A DNA stretch of 37,006 bases, from NCBI GenBank assembly GCA_966112795.1, contig CBHWED010000006.1, positions 1 through 37,006 on the forward strand, given 5' to 3'. Shown one piece after another: positions 1-7,895 of the stretch. Origin of the DNA: Croceibacterium_A sp966112795 (GTDB lineage Bacteria; Pseudomonadota; Alphaproteobacteria; Sphingomonadales; Sphingomonadaceae). Numbering within the stretch: position 1 is the stretch's first letter; each line of letters begins with the position of its first letter. A program made the position numbers and the translations under genes. Below the pieces are notes generated by a model, which did not search any database, had not been told where the DNA came from, and worked only from the letters and a program-made list of their open reading frames with translations.

Positions 1-533
1 CCGAGCGTGCTCGACCAGTATTCGATCCGGCTGACCGCGCCGTGCGGCACGCCCTGCTTCCAGGTCTGGAACTCGCCCGCGGGGCCGGTGGTCTCGAACG
101 TCGAGTTGGTCCCGACGCGCTCGTGGCTGAACGTGGTGCCCTGGGGGTCGGGCACGCGGGCGCCGTCGACCTGGAAGTTGAAGCGGTAGGTGTCGGGCGG
201 GACCGGCACCGCGGTGGTCGCAGTCCACAGGCCGGTCGCATCCTTGGTCATCGCCAGACCGCGCGTCGAGCCCGGCTGGATGCCCATCGGGATCGCCTCG
301 TCGATGTCGTTGCTGGTGACGCGCACCTCCTGCGCTTGCGGCGCGCAGATGCGGAAGGCGACGCGGCCGTCGGGCAGCTGCTCGACCGACTTGTAGGCAG
401 CCGGGCCGGGAAACATGCCTTGTGGCAGGCAGCTCGCGGGCTGCGCGGGCGCCGGCTGCGCCAGCGCCGGCGCGGCCGCAGCACCGGCGAGAAAGGACGC
501 AGCGAGGACGGTCAAACGGACAATCGCGGTCAT
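1..533 (-). CDS. Secreted esterase, feruloyl-esterase-like (5' part only, runs off the window)
   Basis: Only the first 177 codons are present; the gene continues past base 1. The product begins with a signal peptide (MTAIVRLTVLAASFLAGAAA, cleavage near ALAQ-PAPA), so it is exported. Residues about 40-150 form a beta-rich N-terminal module with the look of the CBM48/E-set domain that precedes the alpha/beta-hydrolase in enterochelin-esterase-like and Xyn10D-type feruloyl esterases (SVEQLPDGRVAFRICAPQA, then GLWTATTAVPVPPDTYRFNF). The last visible residues, SRIEYWSSTLG, fit the start of the esterase D-like catalytic domain, whose Ser/His/Asp triad lies outside the window. ATG at 533 is preceded by GGGGAGAG. 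It starts 26 bp after the LacI-family gene in the same direction, so the two are probably one operon. The esterase family is fairly secure; feruloyl specificity is inferred from the glycosidase neighbours. Confidence 0.75.
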   Translation of the reverse strand, partial: MTAIVRLTVLAASFLAGAAAAPALAQPAPAQPASCLPQGMFPGPAAYKSVEQLPDGRVAFRICAPQAQEVRVTSNDIDEAIPMGIQPGSTRGLAMTKDATGLWTATTAVPVPPDTYRFNFQVDGARVPDPQGTTFSHERVGTNSTFETTGPAGEFQTWKQGVPHGAVSRIEYWSSTL

Positions 534-559
534 GGTCTTGGTACTCTCCCCTGGAAAAT

Positions 560-1630
560 TCAGCGTGTGCTGTCGCGCTCGACGATCGTGCAGGCGAGCC
601 GCTCGATGCCCGGCGTGGGCTGCTCGCCCGAGCTCGCGGCGGCGATCAGCATGGCCGCGGCGCGGCGCGCGAGCTGGGTGGTCGGCTGGCGCACCGAGGT
701 CAGCGGCGGCGCGGTCAGGCCGGCGATCGAGGAATCGTCGAACCCGGCGAGCGCAAGGTCGCCGGGCACTGTGAGGCCGAGCGCGGCCGCGGCGCGCAAC
801 GCGCCGGCCGCCATGCTGTCGTTGGCGGCGAACAGCGCGGTCGGCCGGTCGGCGCCGGCGAGCAGGCGGGCGGCCTCGCGCTCGCCCGAAGCGAGGAAGA
901 AGTCGCCTTCGCCGATGCGCGCACGCGCCTCGGGGCATTCGGCGAGCGCGGCTTCGAACCCGGCTCTGCGCGCGCGCGCGGCCAGGTGGTCGGGCGGGCC
1001 GGCAATGAACGCGAGGTGGCGGTGGCCGGCGTCGAGCAGCCTGGCGGTCAGCTCGCGCGCGGCGGTGAAGTCGTCGACCGCGAGGCAAGCGCCGCGGCCC
1101 GGCTCCGCGCCGGGCATCAACCGGACATAGGCGATCGCGCGCTGCTCGAGCAGGTCGAGCAGCCAGCCGAGATCGCACAGCGGCGGGACCAGCACGACCC
1201 CGTCGGGCGCGAGGTCGTCGAGCAAGGCGCCGGCGACCGCCACGGCCTTGCGCCGGTCGCCGTACGTCAGCAGCTCGAGCACGAGGTGGAAACCCGCCGG
1301 GCGGCAGGACTGGGCGCAGCCGGCGATGACTTCGCCGAGATATTCGGGAAATGCCGCGCGCTCGCCGGGCGCGGGCTCGTCGCGGCTGCCGGCGAGCAGC
1401 GCGATCGCGTAAGTCCGGCTCGAGCGCAGCGCGCGCGCCGCGCGGTGCGGGCGATAGCCGAGCGCGGCCATCGCCGCCTCGACTGCCTCGCGCATCGACT
1501 CGTTGACGTGGGTGTCGCCGTTCATCACCCGGCTGACAGTCTTGAACGAGACCCCGGCACGCGCGGCGACGTCCTTGATGGTCGGGCGCCGGCCGGCCGC
1601 GCTCACCGTGTCGCTTTCACCCGCCGCCAT
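560..1630 (-). CDS. LacI-family transcriptional repressor
   Basis: The 356-residue product opens with a LacI helix-turn-helix at about residues 16-65 (TIKDVAARAGVSFKTVSRVM, then the hinge region GYRPHRAARALRSSRT). A periplasmic-binding-protein-like sensor domain follows to the C-terminus (ALFAANDSMAAGAL and LALAGFDDSSIAGL are typical family stretches). Such proteins bind operator palindromes and release them when a sugar binds. ATG at 1630 was chosen because the HTH begins shortly after it; an in-frame ATG at 1648 is also possible and neither has a strong Shine-Dalgarno. The gene diverges from the GH3 glycosidase, with a perfect 14-bp palindrome between them, and lies directly upstream of the esterase. 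Control of both neighbours and of itself is a reasonable inference. The inducer is unknown. Confidence 0.93.
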   Translation of the reverse strand: MAAGESDTVSAAGRRPTIKDVAARAGVSFKTVSRVMNGDTHVNESMREAVEAAMAALGYRPHRAARALRSSRTYAIALLAGSRDEPAPGERAAFPEYLGEVIAGCAQSCRPAGFHLVLELLTYGDRRKAVAVAGALLDDLAPDGVVLVPPLCDLGWLLDLLEQRAIAYVRLMPGAEPGRGACLAVDDFTAARELTARLLDAGHRHLAFIAGPPDHLAARARRAGFEAALAECPEARARIGEGDFFLASGEREAARLLAGADRPTALFAANDSMAAGALRAAAALGLTVPGDLALAGFDDSSIAGLTAPPLTSVRQPTTQLARRAAAMLIAAASSGEQPTPGIERLACTIVERDSTR

Positions 1631-1659
1631 TTGACAAGCACCGCCCATCCCCGCAGAGT
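1631..1659 (+). promoter_or_regulatory. Candidate sigma-70 promoter for the GH3 gene
   Basis: A perfect TTGACA (1631-1636) is followed after 17 bp by CAGAGT (1654-1659), which matches TATAAT at 3 of 6 positions. The -35 element abuts the start codon of the divergent LacI gene, and the palindrome at 1662-1675 would cover the transcription start. This is a good geometry for repression. The weak -10 element keeps confidence moderate. Confidence 0.4.
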
Positions 1660-1661
1660 CG

Positions 1662-1675
1662 AGACAACGTTGTCT
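1662..1675. promoter_or_regulatory. Probable LacI-family operator (perfect 14-bp palindrome)
   Basis: AGACAACGTTGTCT equals its own reverse complement and has the central CG typical of LacI/GalR-family operators. It lies 32 bp from the LacI start and 50 bp from the GH3 start, in the only shared promoter region. It probably serves autoregulation and repression of the GH3 and LacI-esterase units. No second copy was seen in the window, including upstream of the neighbouring TonB receptor. Confidence 0.7.
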
Positions 1676-1709
1676 GGATTCGCCGCAAAACGCAAGCGTG
1701 GCGAAGGCG

Positions 1710-1717
1710 AGGGGGAG
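1710..1717 (+). promoter_or_regulatory. Ribosome binding site that sets a TTG start for GH3
   Basis: AGGGGGAG lies 7 nt before TTG at 1725. The only longer alternative, GTG at 1698, would place this purine run inside the coding region and has no Shine-Dalgarno of its own. The same AGGGGGAG with a 7-nt spacer precedes the GTG start of the antiporter gene at 23856, which supports the choice. Confidence 0.7.
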
Positions 1718-1724
1718 AATTCGG

Positions 1725-3944
1725 TTGGGCAGTTGGGCAATCCGCCGGCGCGTCGGCGCGGCGCTGTTGGGCGCGAGCATGCTGGCGGGCTTCGCCCCGG
1801 CTGCCTCGGCGCAGGACCAGGCGCGGGCGCGCGCCGACGCGACCGAAGCGCAGATGACCGACGACGAGCGGATCGCGCTCACGCTCGGACACACGGCCTC
1901 GGCCATTCCCGGGCGCGCGCCGCCGCCGGCCGAAGCGCGGCCGGGTGCGGGCTTCGTCTCGGGCGTCGCGCGGCTCGGCGTTCCCGCGCTCTACGAGACC
2001 GACGCGAGCCTCGGCGTGACCTGGATCGGCGGCGCGCGCGGCAACGGCGGCACGCAGCTGCCCTCGGGCACCGCGCAAGGCGCGACGTTCGATCCCGAGC
2101 TGATCGAGCGCGGCGGGCGGATGATCGGCGCCGAGGCGCGCGCCAAGGGGTTCAACGTGATGCTCGCGGGCGGGATCAACCTGATGCGCGAGCCGCGCAA
2201 CGGGCGCACGTTCGAGTACCTGTCCGAGGATCCGCTGCTCGCCGGCACGCTCGGCGGCGCGGCGGTGCGCGGGATCCAGGCGAACCACGTGATCTCGACC
2301 CTCAAGCACTTCGCGATCAACCCACAGGAAACCGGGCGCGCGTTCATGAACACGGTGATCGCCGAGGACGCGCTGCGCGAGAGCGACCTGCTCGCCTTCG
2401 AGATCGCCATCGAGCAGGGCGATCCGGGCTCGGTGATGTGCGCCTACAACGCCACCAACGGCGCGCAGAGCTGCGGCAATTCCTTCCTGCTGACCAAGGT
2501 CCTGCGCGAGGATTGGGACTACCAGGGCTTCGTGATGAGCGACTGGGGCGCGGTCGACGCGGTCGACTACGCGCTCGCCGGGCTCGACCAGCAGTCGGGC
2601 TCGGCGATCGACCCGCAGCCGTTCTTCGGCGCACCGCTCAAGGCGCTCGCCGGGACCGACATGAACTACGGCAACCGGCTCGGCGAGATGGCCCGGCGGG
2701 TGCTGTGGGCGATCTACGACAACGGGCTCGACGCGCATCCGGCGGCGATCGGCGCGGTCGACGCGGCGGCGAATTCCGAGGTCGCGCTCGAAGTCGCGCG
2801 CGAGGGCATCGTGCTGCTGGCGAACGAGGGCGGCATCCTCCCGCTCGGGCCCGACGTGAAGCGGATCGCGGTGATCGGCGGGCATGCCGATGCGGGGACC
2901 GTGGTCGGCGGGGGTTCGTCGAAGGTGCTCGGCGACGAGGGACCGTCGATCTCGGTGCCGTCGAACCGCGACGGCGCGGCGGCGTTCGGGGCGATGCTCG
3001 ACCAGGACTACAACCGTTCGGCGCCGCTCGCCGCGATCCGCGCGGCGGCACCCGGAGCGACCGTACGCTTCCGCGACGGGCGCTATGCGAGCGAGGCGGC
3101 GCTGGCGGCGCGCGAGGCCGATGTCGCGATCGTGTTCGCGACGCAGTACGCGACCGAGGGCTACGACCTGCCCGACCTGTCGCTACCCGACGGGCAGGAC
3201 GCGCTGATCGCGGCGGTGGCGGGGGCCAATCCGAACACGATCGTCGTGCTCCAGACCGGCGGGCCCGTCAGGATGCCGTGGAAGGACCAGGTCAAGGCGA
3301 TCGTCGAGGCGTGGTACCCGGGCGCGCGCGGCGGCGAGGCGATCGCCGACGTGCTGTTCGGCAAGGTCAATCCCTCGGGCCGGCTGCCGATCACGTTTCC
3401 GCAGTCCGAAGCGCAGCTTCCGCGGCCGGTGCTCGACGGGCTCGGCACGGTCGAGCCGAACTTCGTCGGCACCGGCGCTCCCGGACAGACGCTCGACGTG
3501 AACTACGACATCGAGGGCTCGGACCTCGGCTACCGCTGGTTCGCGCGCGAGGGCAAGGCGCCGCTGTTCGCCTTCGGCCACGGGCTTTCCTACACGAGCT
3601 TCGCGCACGAGGGGCTGACCGTCGCGCGCGACGGCGAGCGGCTCGTGGCGCGGTTCACGGTGCGCAACACCGGCCGGCGCGCGGGGGCGGACGTACCGCA
3701 GGTCTACCTCGCCGACGCGGCGGGGCGGCCGATGCGCCGGCTCGCCGGCTTCGCCAAGGTCGAGCTCGCGCCCGGCGCGGCGAAGCAGGTCGAGGTGCCG
3801 CTCGAGTGGCGCACGGTCGCCGAGTGGCAGGACGACGGCTGGACCGTCGCCGCCGGCCGCTACCGTTTCGTGCTCGCAGCGGACGCGCTCGCCGACGGGC
3901 CCGCTGCGACGGTCGAGCTGCCGCGCCGGCGCATCGCGCGATAA
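1725..3944 (+). CDS. Secreted glycoside hydrolase family 3 (beta-glucosidase/beta-xylosidase type)
   Basis: The 739-residue product has a signal peptide ending near APAASA-QDQ, so it is periplasmic or outer-membrane facing. Family 3 landmarks are clear: GFNVMLAGGINLMREPRNGR and KHFAINPQETGR in the (beta/alpha)8 domain, and GFVMSDWGAVDAV carrying the nucleophile Asp at about residue 273. The second alpha/beta domain includes GGSSKVLG, PWKDQVKAIVEAWYPG and GRLPITFP. A fibronectin III-like tail covers about 625-735 (DVPQVYLADAAGRPMRRLAG). It would release terminal sugars from oligosaccharides; glucoside versus xyloside specificity cannot be read from the sequence. The TTG start is chosen from the ribosome binding site. 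The stop codon overlaps the A-run that forms the terminator T-tract of the converging receptor gene. Confidence 0.93.
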   Translation: MGSWAIRRRVGAALLGASMLAGFAPAASAQDQARARADATEAQMTDDERIALTLGHTASAIPGRAPPPAEARPGAGFVSGVARLGVPALYETDASLGVTWIGGARGNGGTQLPSGTAQGATFDPELIERGGRMIGAEARAKGFNVMLAGGINLMREPRNGRTFEYLSEDPLLAGTLGGAAVRGIQANHVISTLKHFAINPQETGRAFMNTVIAEDALRESDLLAFEIAIEQGDPGSVMCAYNATNGAQSCGNSFLLTKVLREDWDYQGFVMSDWGAVDAVDYALAGLDQQSGSAIDPQPFFGAPLKALAGTDMNYGNRLGEMARRVLWAIYDNGLDAHPAAIGAVDAAANSEVALEVAREGIVLLANEGGILPLGPDVKRIAVIGGHADAGTVVGGGSSKVLGDEGPSISVPSNRDGAAAFGAMLDQDYNRSAPLAAIRAAAPGATVRFRDGRYASEAALAAREADVAIVFATQYATEGYDLPDLSLPDGQDALIAAVAGANPNTIVVLQTGGPVRMPWKDQVKAIVEAWYPGARGGEAIADVLFGKVNPSGRLPITFPQSEAQLPRPVLDGLGTVEPNFVGTGAPGQTLDVNYDIEGSDLGYRWFAREGKAPLFAFGHGLSYTSFAHEGLTVARDGERLVARFTVRNTGRRAGADVPQVYLADAAGRPMRRLAGFAKVELAPGAAKQVEVPLEWRTVAEWQDDGWTVAAGRYRFVLAADALADGPAATVELPRRRIAR

Positions 3945-3970
3945 AAAAGGGCCCTCCCGGAGGAGGGCCC
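3943..3970 (-). terminator. Rho-independent terminator of the TonB-receptor gene
   Basis: A 9-bp perfect stem, GGGCCCTCC / GGAGGGCCC (3949-3957 and 3962-3970), has loop CGGA. Read on the minus strand it is followed by six T residues (A at 3943-3948). It lies 25 bp past the stop codon of the receptor. There is no T-tract on the plus strand, so it is polar towards the receptor transcript, although the stem also sits just past the GH3 stop codon. Confidence 0.85.
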
Positions 3971-3995
3971 AAGTGAGGAGACTGCAAGACTCCCC

Positions 3996-6900
3996 TCAGA
4001 AGTCGAACGTCGCCCCGATGAAGAAGCGGCGGCCGATGACGTCGTACTGCGCCGGGTCGAGCGCGCCCCCGCGCAGCGTCGCGCGCCCGTCGGCGTTGAG
4101 GTTGACGGTCCCGACCGGCGGCGCCTTGTCGAACAGGTTGTCGACACCCCAGCGGAACTGGACGTCGGGCGTCACGGCATAAGTCCCGTTGAGGTTGAAC
4201 AGGTGGTAGGCCGGGAAGCCGGTGATGTTGCTCGCCGTGTCGAGCACGCTCTGCATCGAATCGACCGCCGACTTGTACTGCCACTGCAGCGAGAAGGTCG
4301 CGCCCGACACCGCGTAAGTGAAGGTCGTGAACGCCTTGAAGCGGTACGAGCCGGCATTGGTGCCGACCTGCCCGCTGCCGGTGGTGCCGACGAAGTCGAC
4401 CAGCGGGATCACGCCTTCGTCGGTCGTGGTCTCGAAGTTGAGCAGGTAGGTCGTCTGCACGCTGGTCATGAACGTGCCCGGCAACCCGGTGCCGATCTCG
4501 CCGAGGTCGAGCGCCCAGTTGAGCTGCGCGTCGATGCCCGAGGTGCGGATCCGCCCGGCGTTCGAGTAGGTGATGCCGACGGTCGCGACCTCGCCGGTGC
4601 CCGGAGTGCGCCCGACCAGCCCGCAGAACTGGTTGAGCTCGTAGTTCGGGTTGAACTGCCGCGCGAAGCAGCGCCGGTAGACGCCGTCGATGCTCTGCTG
4701 GGCGATCGCGTTGGTCAGGTCGATGTTGTAATAGTCGACCGAGAAGTTGAGCCGGCTGAACCACGGGCTGTTCGACGGCGAGCGGATCACCCCGCCGATC
4801 GTGTAGGTCGTCGCATCCTCCTGCTTGAGGTTCGGGTTGCCGACCAGCGTCGGAAAGCCGAGCCCCGCGGTGACCGCGCTGTAGGTGCGGCCCGGGGCGT
4901 AGTAGGTCGCGGCGCCGTTGTTGCCGTCGGCGTTCATGATCTGCCGGCACAGCGCTTCGACCTTGGCCGCGTCGGGGTTGCCGCCGTTGGTGTCGTTGGC
5001 GATCGGCTGCAGCTCGGAATCGAGCCCGACCGGGTTCGCCGAATAGTTGCCGATGCCGACCGGGTTCGCCGGGTTGGCGCGCGAGCACGGATCGCCGTCG
5101 GACGAGGTGCCGAGCGTCGAGGTCGCCGCGGTGAACAGCTCGGCCAAGTTCGGCGCGCGGCTCGCCCGCTGGTACCCGCCGCGGAAGCGCAGCCAGTCGG
5201 TCGGCGCCCACTCGCCGTTGATCTTGTAGGTGCCGATGGTGCCGACGCTGTCGATGTCGTAGTCCGACAGGCGATAGCCGGCCTCGATGTTGAGCTCCTC
5301 GGCGAACGGCAGGCCCGAGAGCAGCGGGATCAGCACCTCGCCGTAGATCTCCTTGGTCGTCACCGAGCCCTTGGTCGCGCCCTGCGGGTAGATGCCGTTG
5401 ACCGGCTCGAAGAACGAGGTGCCCTCGGTCGACTGCCCGTCGGGATGGAAGTCGATCGCGTTCTTGCGGTACGCGGCGCCCGCCGCGAAGCGCAGCTGCC
5501 CGTAGGGCAGGTCGAACAGCCCGCCCTGGATGTTGGCCTCGACCACGTCCTGGGTGTTCTTGTTCTCGGTCTGCAGGTTGGTGCGCACGGCATCGGCGCA
5601 GTCGGGGGTCCAGGCGACCTGGGTGAACGGGTTGACCCCGCTCGTGCAGCGGCCGGTGGCGCCCTGGAAGCCGCCGCCCGGAGTGCCCGAGTTGCCCTTG
5701 AAGGTGAACCCCTCGCCGTAGTTCGGCGAGCTCAGCACCGCGCGCCAGCGCAGCACCGAGGCGAAGTTGTACTGGTCGGTCTTGGTCACGCTCTCGCCGT
5801 GCGCGCCGTAGATTTCCCAGGTGAAGTCGGTGCCCGGAACCGTGCCCTCGAGCCCGGCGAGGACCTGGAAGTTGGTCGTCCGGTTGTCGAGCTCGCGCTG
5901 CTCGAGCTCGTTCAGGAACTTGTTGATCTGGAACGGCGAGTTCGGCGAGGTGCGGCTGTTGAGCAGCGTGTTGAGCTCGCCCGGAACCGGATAGACCTGG
6001 TTGTTGGTGCACCCGCCGACCGGACCGCAGCTGAGCCCGAAGCGGCCGCCCGGGAGGTAGTCCGGGTGGGTGTTGCCGTTGGCCAGCACCGACGACGGGA
6101 TGCCGAGGTTGATCGCGCCGACCACCGGGATGTCGTCGGCGGTCTTGTAGAGGCCGTCGGGCCCCGGGCTGTTGTTGAGCGTGTAGTCGCCGAGGAACAC
6201 GTCGGTGCCGTGCGGGATCAGCACGCTCCAGCTGGTGATCGCCGGCGCGACGAGGTTGCGCGTGAACACCCGCGAGCGGGTGAAGTTGGCCTGGCCGAAC
6301 AGGCCGATCCAGTCGTTGAGCTCGTAGTTGCCCTTGGCGAAGAACGACCAGCGGTCCATCGGCGTCGACAGCATCTGGTCGACGTAGTTGTCGCGCAGCA
6401 ACCCGCCCGAGGTCAGCTTGCGGCGCACGCCGTCGACGGTCCCGGTGTAGCCGGCGAGCAGCGGCACGTAGTTGGCGCCGGTGCCGTTGCCCTGGTTGAG
6501 GAACAGCGTGTTGTCGGTGTTCATGTAGAACATCGCTGTCGTCGGCACGTTGAGCGGAGCGCCGTTCGGCTGGGTGGCCGGAAGGCCCTTGGCCTGGAAC
6601 ATCGCGTTGAGCACGCCCTGGTTCGGATTGCCGCTGCCGGCCGGCCGGCCGGCCTGGGTCGGGAACAGGAAGTAGGTCTGCTCGAAGCCGAAGATGGTGT
6701 TCCCGAGCGTATCCGGGCTCGAATAGAGATCGACGTACCACGGCCGCGAGAACTGCCTGATCTGCTCGCGGTTGTAGCGCTCCATCCCGAGCATCACGTT
6801 GCCGCGCCCGTCGGACGTGTTGGCGCCGATCAGGCCCGACACGCGGTACTCGGCGCCGTCGCCGCGCTCGGTGATGCCGTACTGGCCGTCGAGCGTGACG

Positions 6901-7493
6901 CCCTCGAAGTCGCTCTTGAGGATGAAGTTGACCACGCCGCTCACCGCGTCGGCCCCGTAGGTCGACGACGCGCCGCCGGTGATGATCTCGACGCGCTCGA
7001 TCGCCGCCGAGGGGATCGAATTGATGTCGACCACGCCGGTGCCGTTGATCGGCGTCTGCCGGCGCCCGTCGACGAGCACGAGGTTGCGGTTGGCGCCGAG
7101 CTGGCGGAGGCTGACGGTGGTCGCGCCGGGGGTGTTGGTCGCCGTCGATTCGATGTCGCCGCGGCCTGTCGGCGGTCCGAACTGGGTCAGCGCCGGCGCG
7201 AGCTGCGGCAGCTTGTTGAGGTTCGCCTCGAGATTGATCGAGCTCGACTGCTCGAGCAGCGCGGCATCGACGGTGACGATCGGGCTGGTCGCGGTGTAGT
7301 CGCGCCGCGCGATGCGCGAGCCCGTGACCAGGATCGTGTTGTCGCCAGCCGCGGGTGCCGGCGTGGCGGCCTCGGGCTGCGGCGCGTCCTGCGCCTCGGC
7401 CGGTGCGGCCGACAGCGCCAGCGCGGCCATGCTGGCCCCGACGGCGAACGCGGCGCGCCGACGCGCGCGCCGCCCGATTGGATTGCTGCTCAT
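3996..7493 (-). CDS. TonB-dependent outer-membrane receptor (large, 1165 aa)
   Basis: After a signal peptide (MSSNPIGRRARRRAAFAVGA ... APAEAQ) comes a TonB-box-like stretch, NTILVTGSRIARRDY, at about 52-67. A plug domain follows with SLRQLGANRNLVLVDGRR, IERVEIITGGASSTYGADAV and SGVVNFIL. A long beta-barrel then ends in FFIGATFDF with the terminal aromatic residue usual for outer-membrane proteins. Receptors of this size (1000-1200 aa) in sphingomonads and Caulobacter take up oligosaccharides and other large or scarce substrates. ATG at 7493 is preceded by AGGGGAGGGGAAGC. The gene converges on GH3 and shares the locus with the LacI regulator and esterase, so a plant oligosaccharide is the likely cargo (inference). 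The barrel is rich in Asn/Gly/Thr loops and shows no frameshift. Confidence 0.95.
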   Translation of the reverse strand: MSSNPIGRRARRRAAFAVGASMAALALSAAPAEAQDAPQPEAATPAPAAGDNTILVTGSRIARRDYTATSPIVTVDAALLEQSSSINLEANLNKLPQLAPALTQFGPPTGRGDIESTATNTPGATTVSLRQLGANRNLVLVDGRRQTPINGTGVVDINSIPSAAIERVEIITGGASSTYGADAVSGVVNFILKSDFEGVTLDGQYGITERGDGAEYRVSGLIGANTSDGRGNVMLGMERYNREQIRQFSRPWYVDLYSSPDTLGNTIFGFEQTYFLFPTQAGRPAGSGNPNQGVLNAMFQAKGLPATQPNGAPLNVPTTAMFYMNTDNTLFLNQGNGTGANYVPLLAGYTGTVDGVRRKLTSGGLLRDNYVDQMLSTPMDRWSFFAKGNYELNDWIGLFGQANFTRSRVFTRNLVAPAITSWSVLIPHGTDVFLGDYTLNNSPGPDGLYKTADDIPVVGAINLGIPSSVLANGNTHPDYLPGGRFGLSCGPVGGCTNNQVYPVPGELNTLLNSRTSPNSPFQINKFLNELEQRELDNRTTNFQVLAGLEGTVPGTDFTWEIYGAHGESVTKTDQYNFASVLRWRAVLSSPNYGEGFTFKGNSGTPGGGFQGATGRCTSGVNPFTQVAWTPDCADAVRTNLQTENKNTQDVVEANIQGGLFDLPYGQLRFAAGAAYRKNAIDFHPDGQSTEGTSFFEPVNGIYPQGATKGSVTTKEIYGEVLIPLLSGLPFAEELNIEAGYRLSDYDIDSVGTIGTYKINGEWAPTDWLRFRGGYQRASRAPNLAELFTAATSTLGTSSDGDPCSRANPANPVGIGNYSANPVGLDSELQPIANDTNGGNPDAAKVEALCRQIMNADGNNGAATYYAPGRTYSAVTAGLGFPTLVGNPNLKQEDATTYTIGGVIRSPSNSPWFSRLNFSVDYYNIDLTNAIAQQSIDGVYRRCFARQFNPNYELNQFCGLVGRTPGTGEVATVGITYSNAGRIRTSGIDAQLNWALDLGEIGTGLPGTFMTSVQTTYLLNFETTTDEGVIPLVDFVGTTGSGQVGTNAGSYRFKAFTTFTYAVSGATFSLQWQYKSAVDSMQSVLDTASNITGFPAYHLFNLNGTYAVTPDVQFRWGVDNLFDKAPPVGTVNLNADGRATLRGGALDPAQYDVIGRRFFIGATFDF

Positions 7494-7895
7494 GCTTCCC
7501 CTCCCCTTGTGTTTGGCTGGCGGGGTCCTCCGAGCGGCCGCGGAAAGCAACGCATCGCGAAGTGATGGCGATCGATAAGCCGGAAGTTATGGTTTGCTAG
7601 AAAGCCGATCATCTGAAAGCTAATGCTTAGCTTTGCAGGCAATTCGGAACCATGGATAAGTAACGGATGCGCGATATCGCCCAAGCACACCTCATCGGCG
7701 CGCGCAGCTGGCACGAACAACATGCAATCGTCTCCCCTTCCGGCCGGCACGAAGGCCCGCCGACGACAGCCTGACTTGTCCCAGGCTTGCCGAGTCGGAA
7801 GGAATACATAGTTTACAGGTTGCGGCTATTATGCCGCGGAGCGCCGCCGCTACCGGTCAATCATCGATGCCGCCTCGTGCAAGGCAGCAGATCGC
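7494..7895. other. 402-bp intergenic leader upstream of the first TonB receptor
   Basis: This is the longest gap between confident genes. It is clearly less GC-rich than its flanks and holds a perfect 8-bp inverted repeat at 7616-7634. It also holds a leftward open frame of 77 codons (7723 to 7490) with GGGGAG before its ATG and an ATGA overlap with the receptor start. Codon choice in that frame (TTA, CTT, CTA, GGA) is unlike the neighbours, so it is not called as a gene. No tRNA or known riboswitch was recognised. Confidence 0.6.
7616..7634. promoter_or_regulatory. Perfect inverted repeat, candidate operator of the TonB receptor
   Basis: AAAGCTAA-TGC-TTAGCTTT is an 8-bp inverted repeat with a 3-bp spacer, located 123 bp upstream of the receptor start in AT-richer DNA. 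Its length and spacing suit a dimeric repressor or activator site better than a terminator, since no T-run follows on either strand. No regulator in the window can be assigned to it. It differs from the LacI-type palindrome at 1662-1675. Confidence 0.45.

Noticed and set aside
422..3976. 1184-codon open frame overlapping the LacI and GH3 genes
   Set aside because: It crosses two well-supported genes and their promoter, and its translation is Arg/Ala low-complexity. It is a shadow of codon bias.
4203..7565. 1120-codon open frame on the plus strand opposite the first TonB receptor
   Set aside because: It is rich in Arg/Val/Glu and has no domain, signal peptide or ribosome binding site. Long antisense frames are expected in GC-rich genes; the receptor on the other strand has full family signatures.
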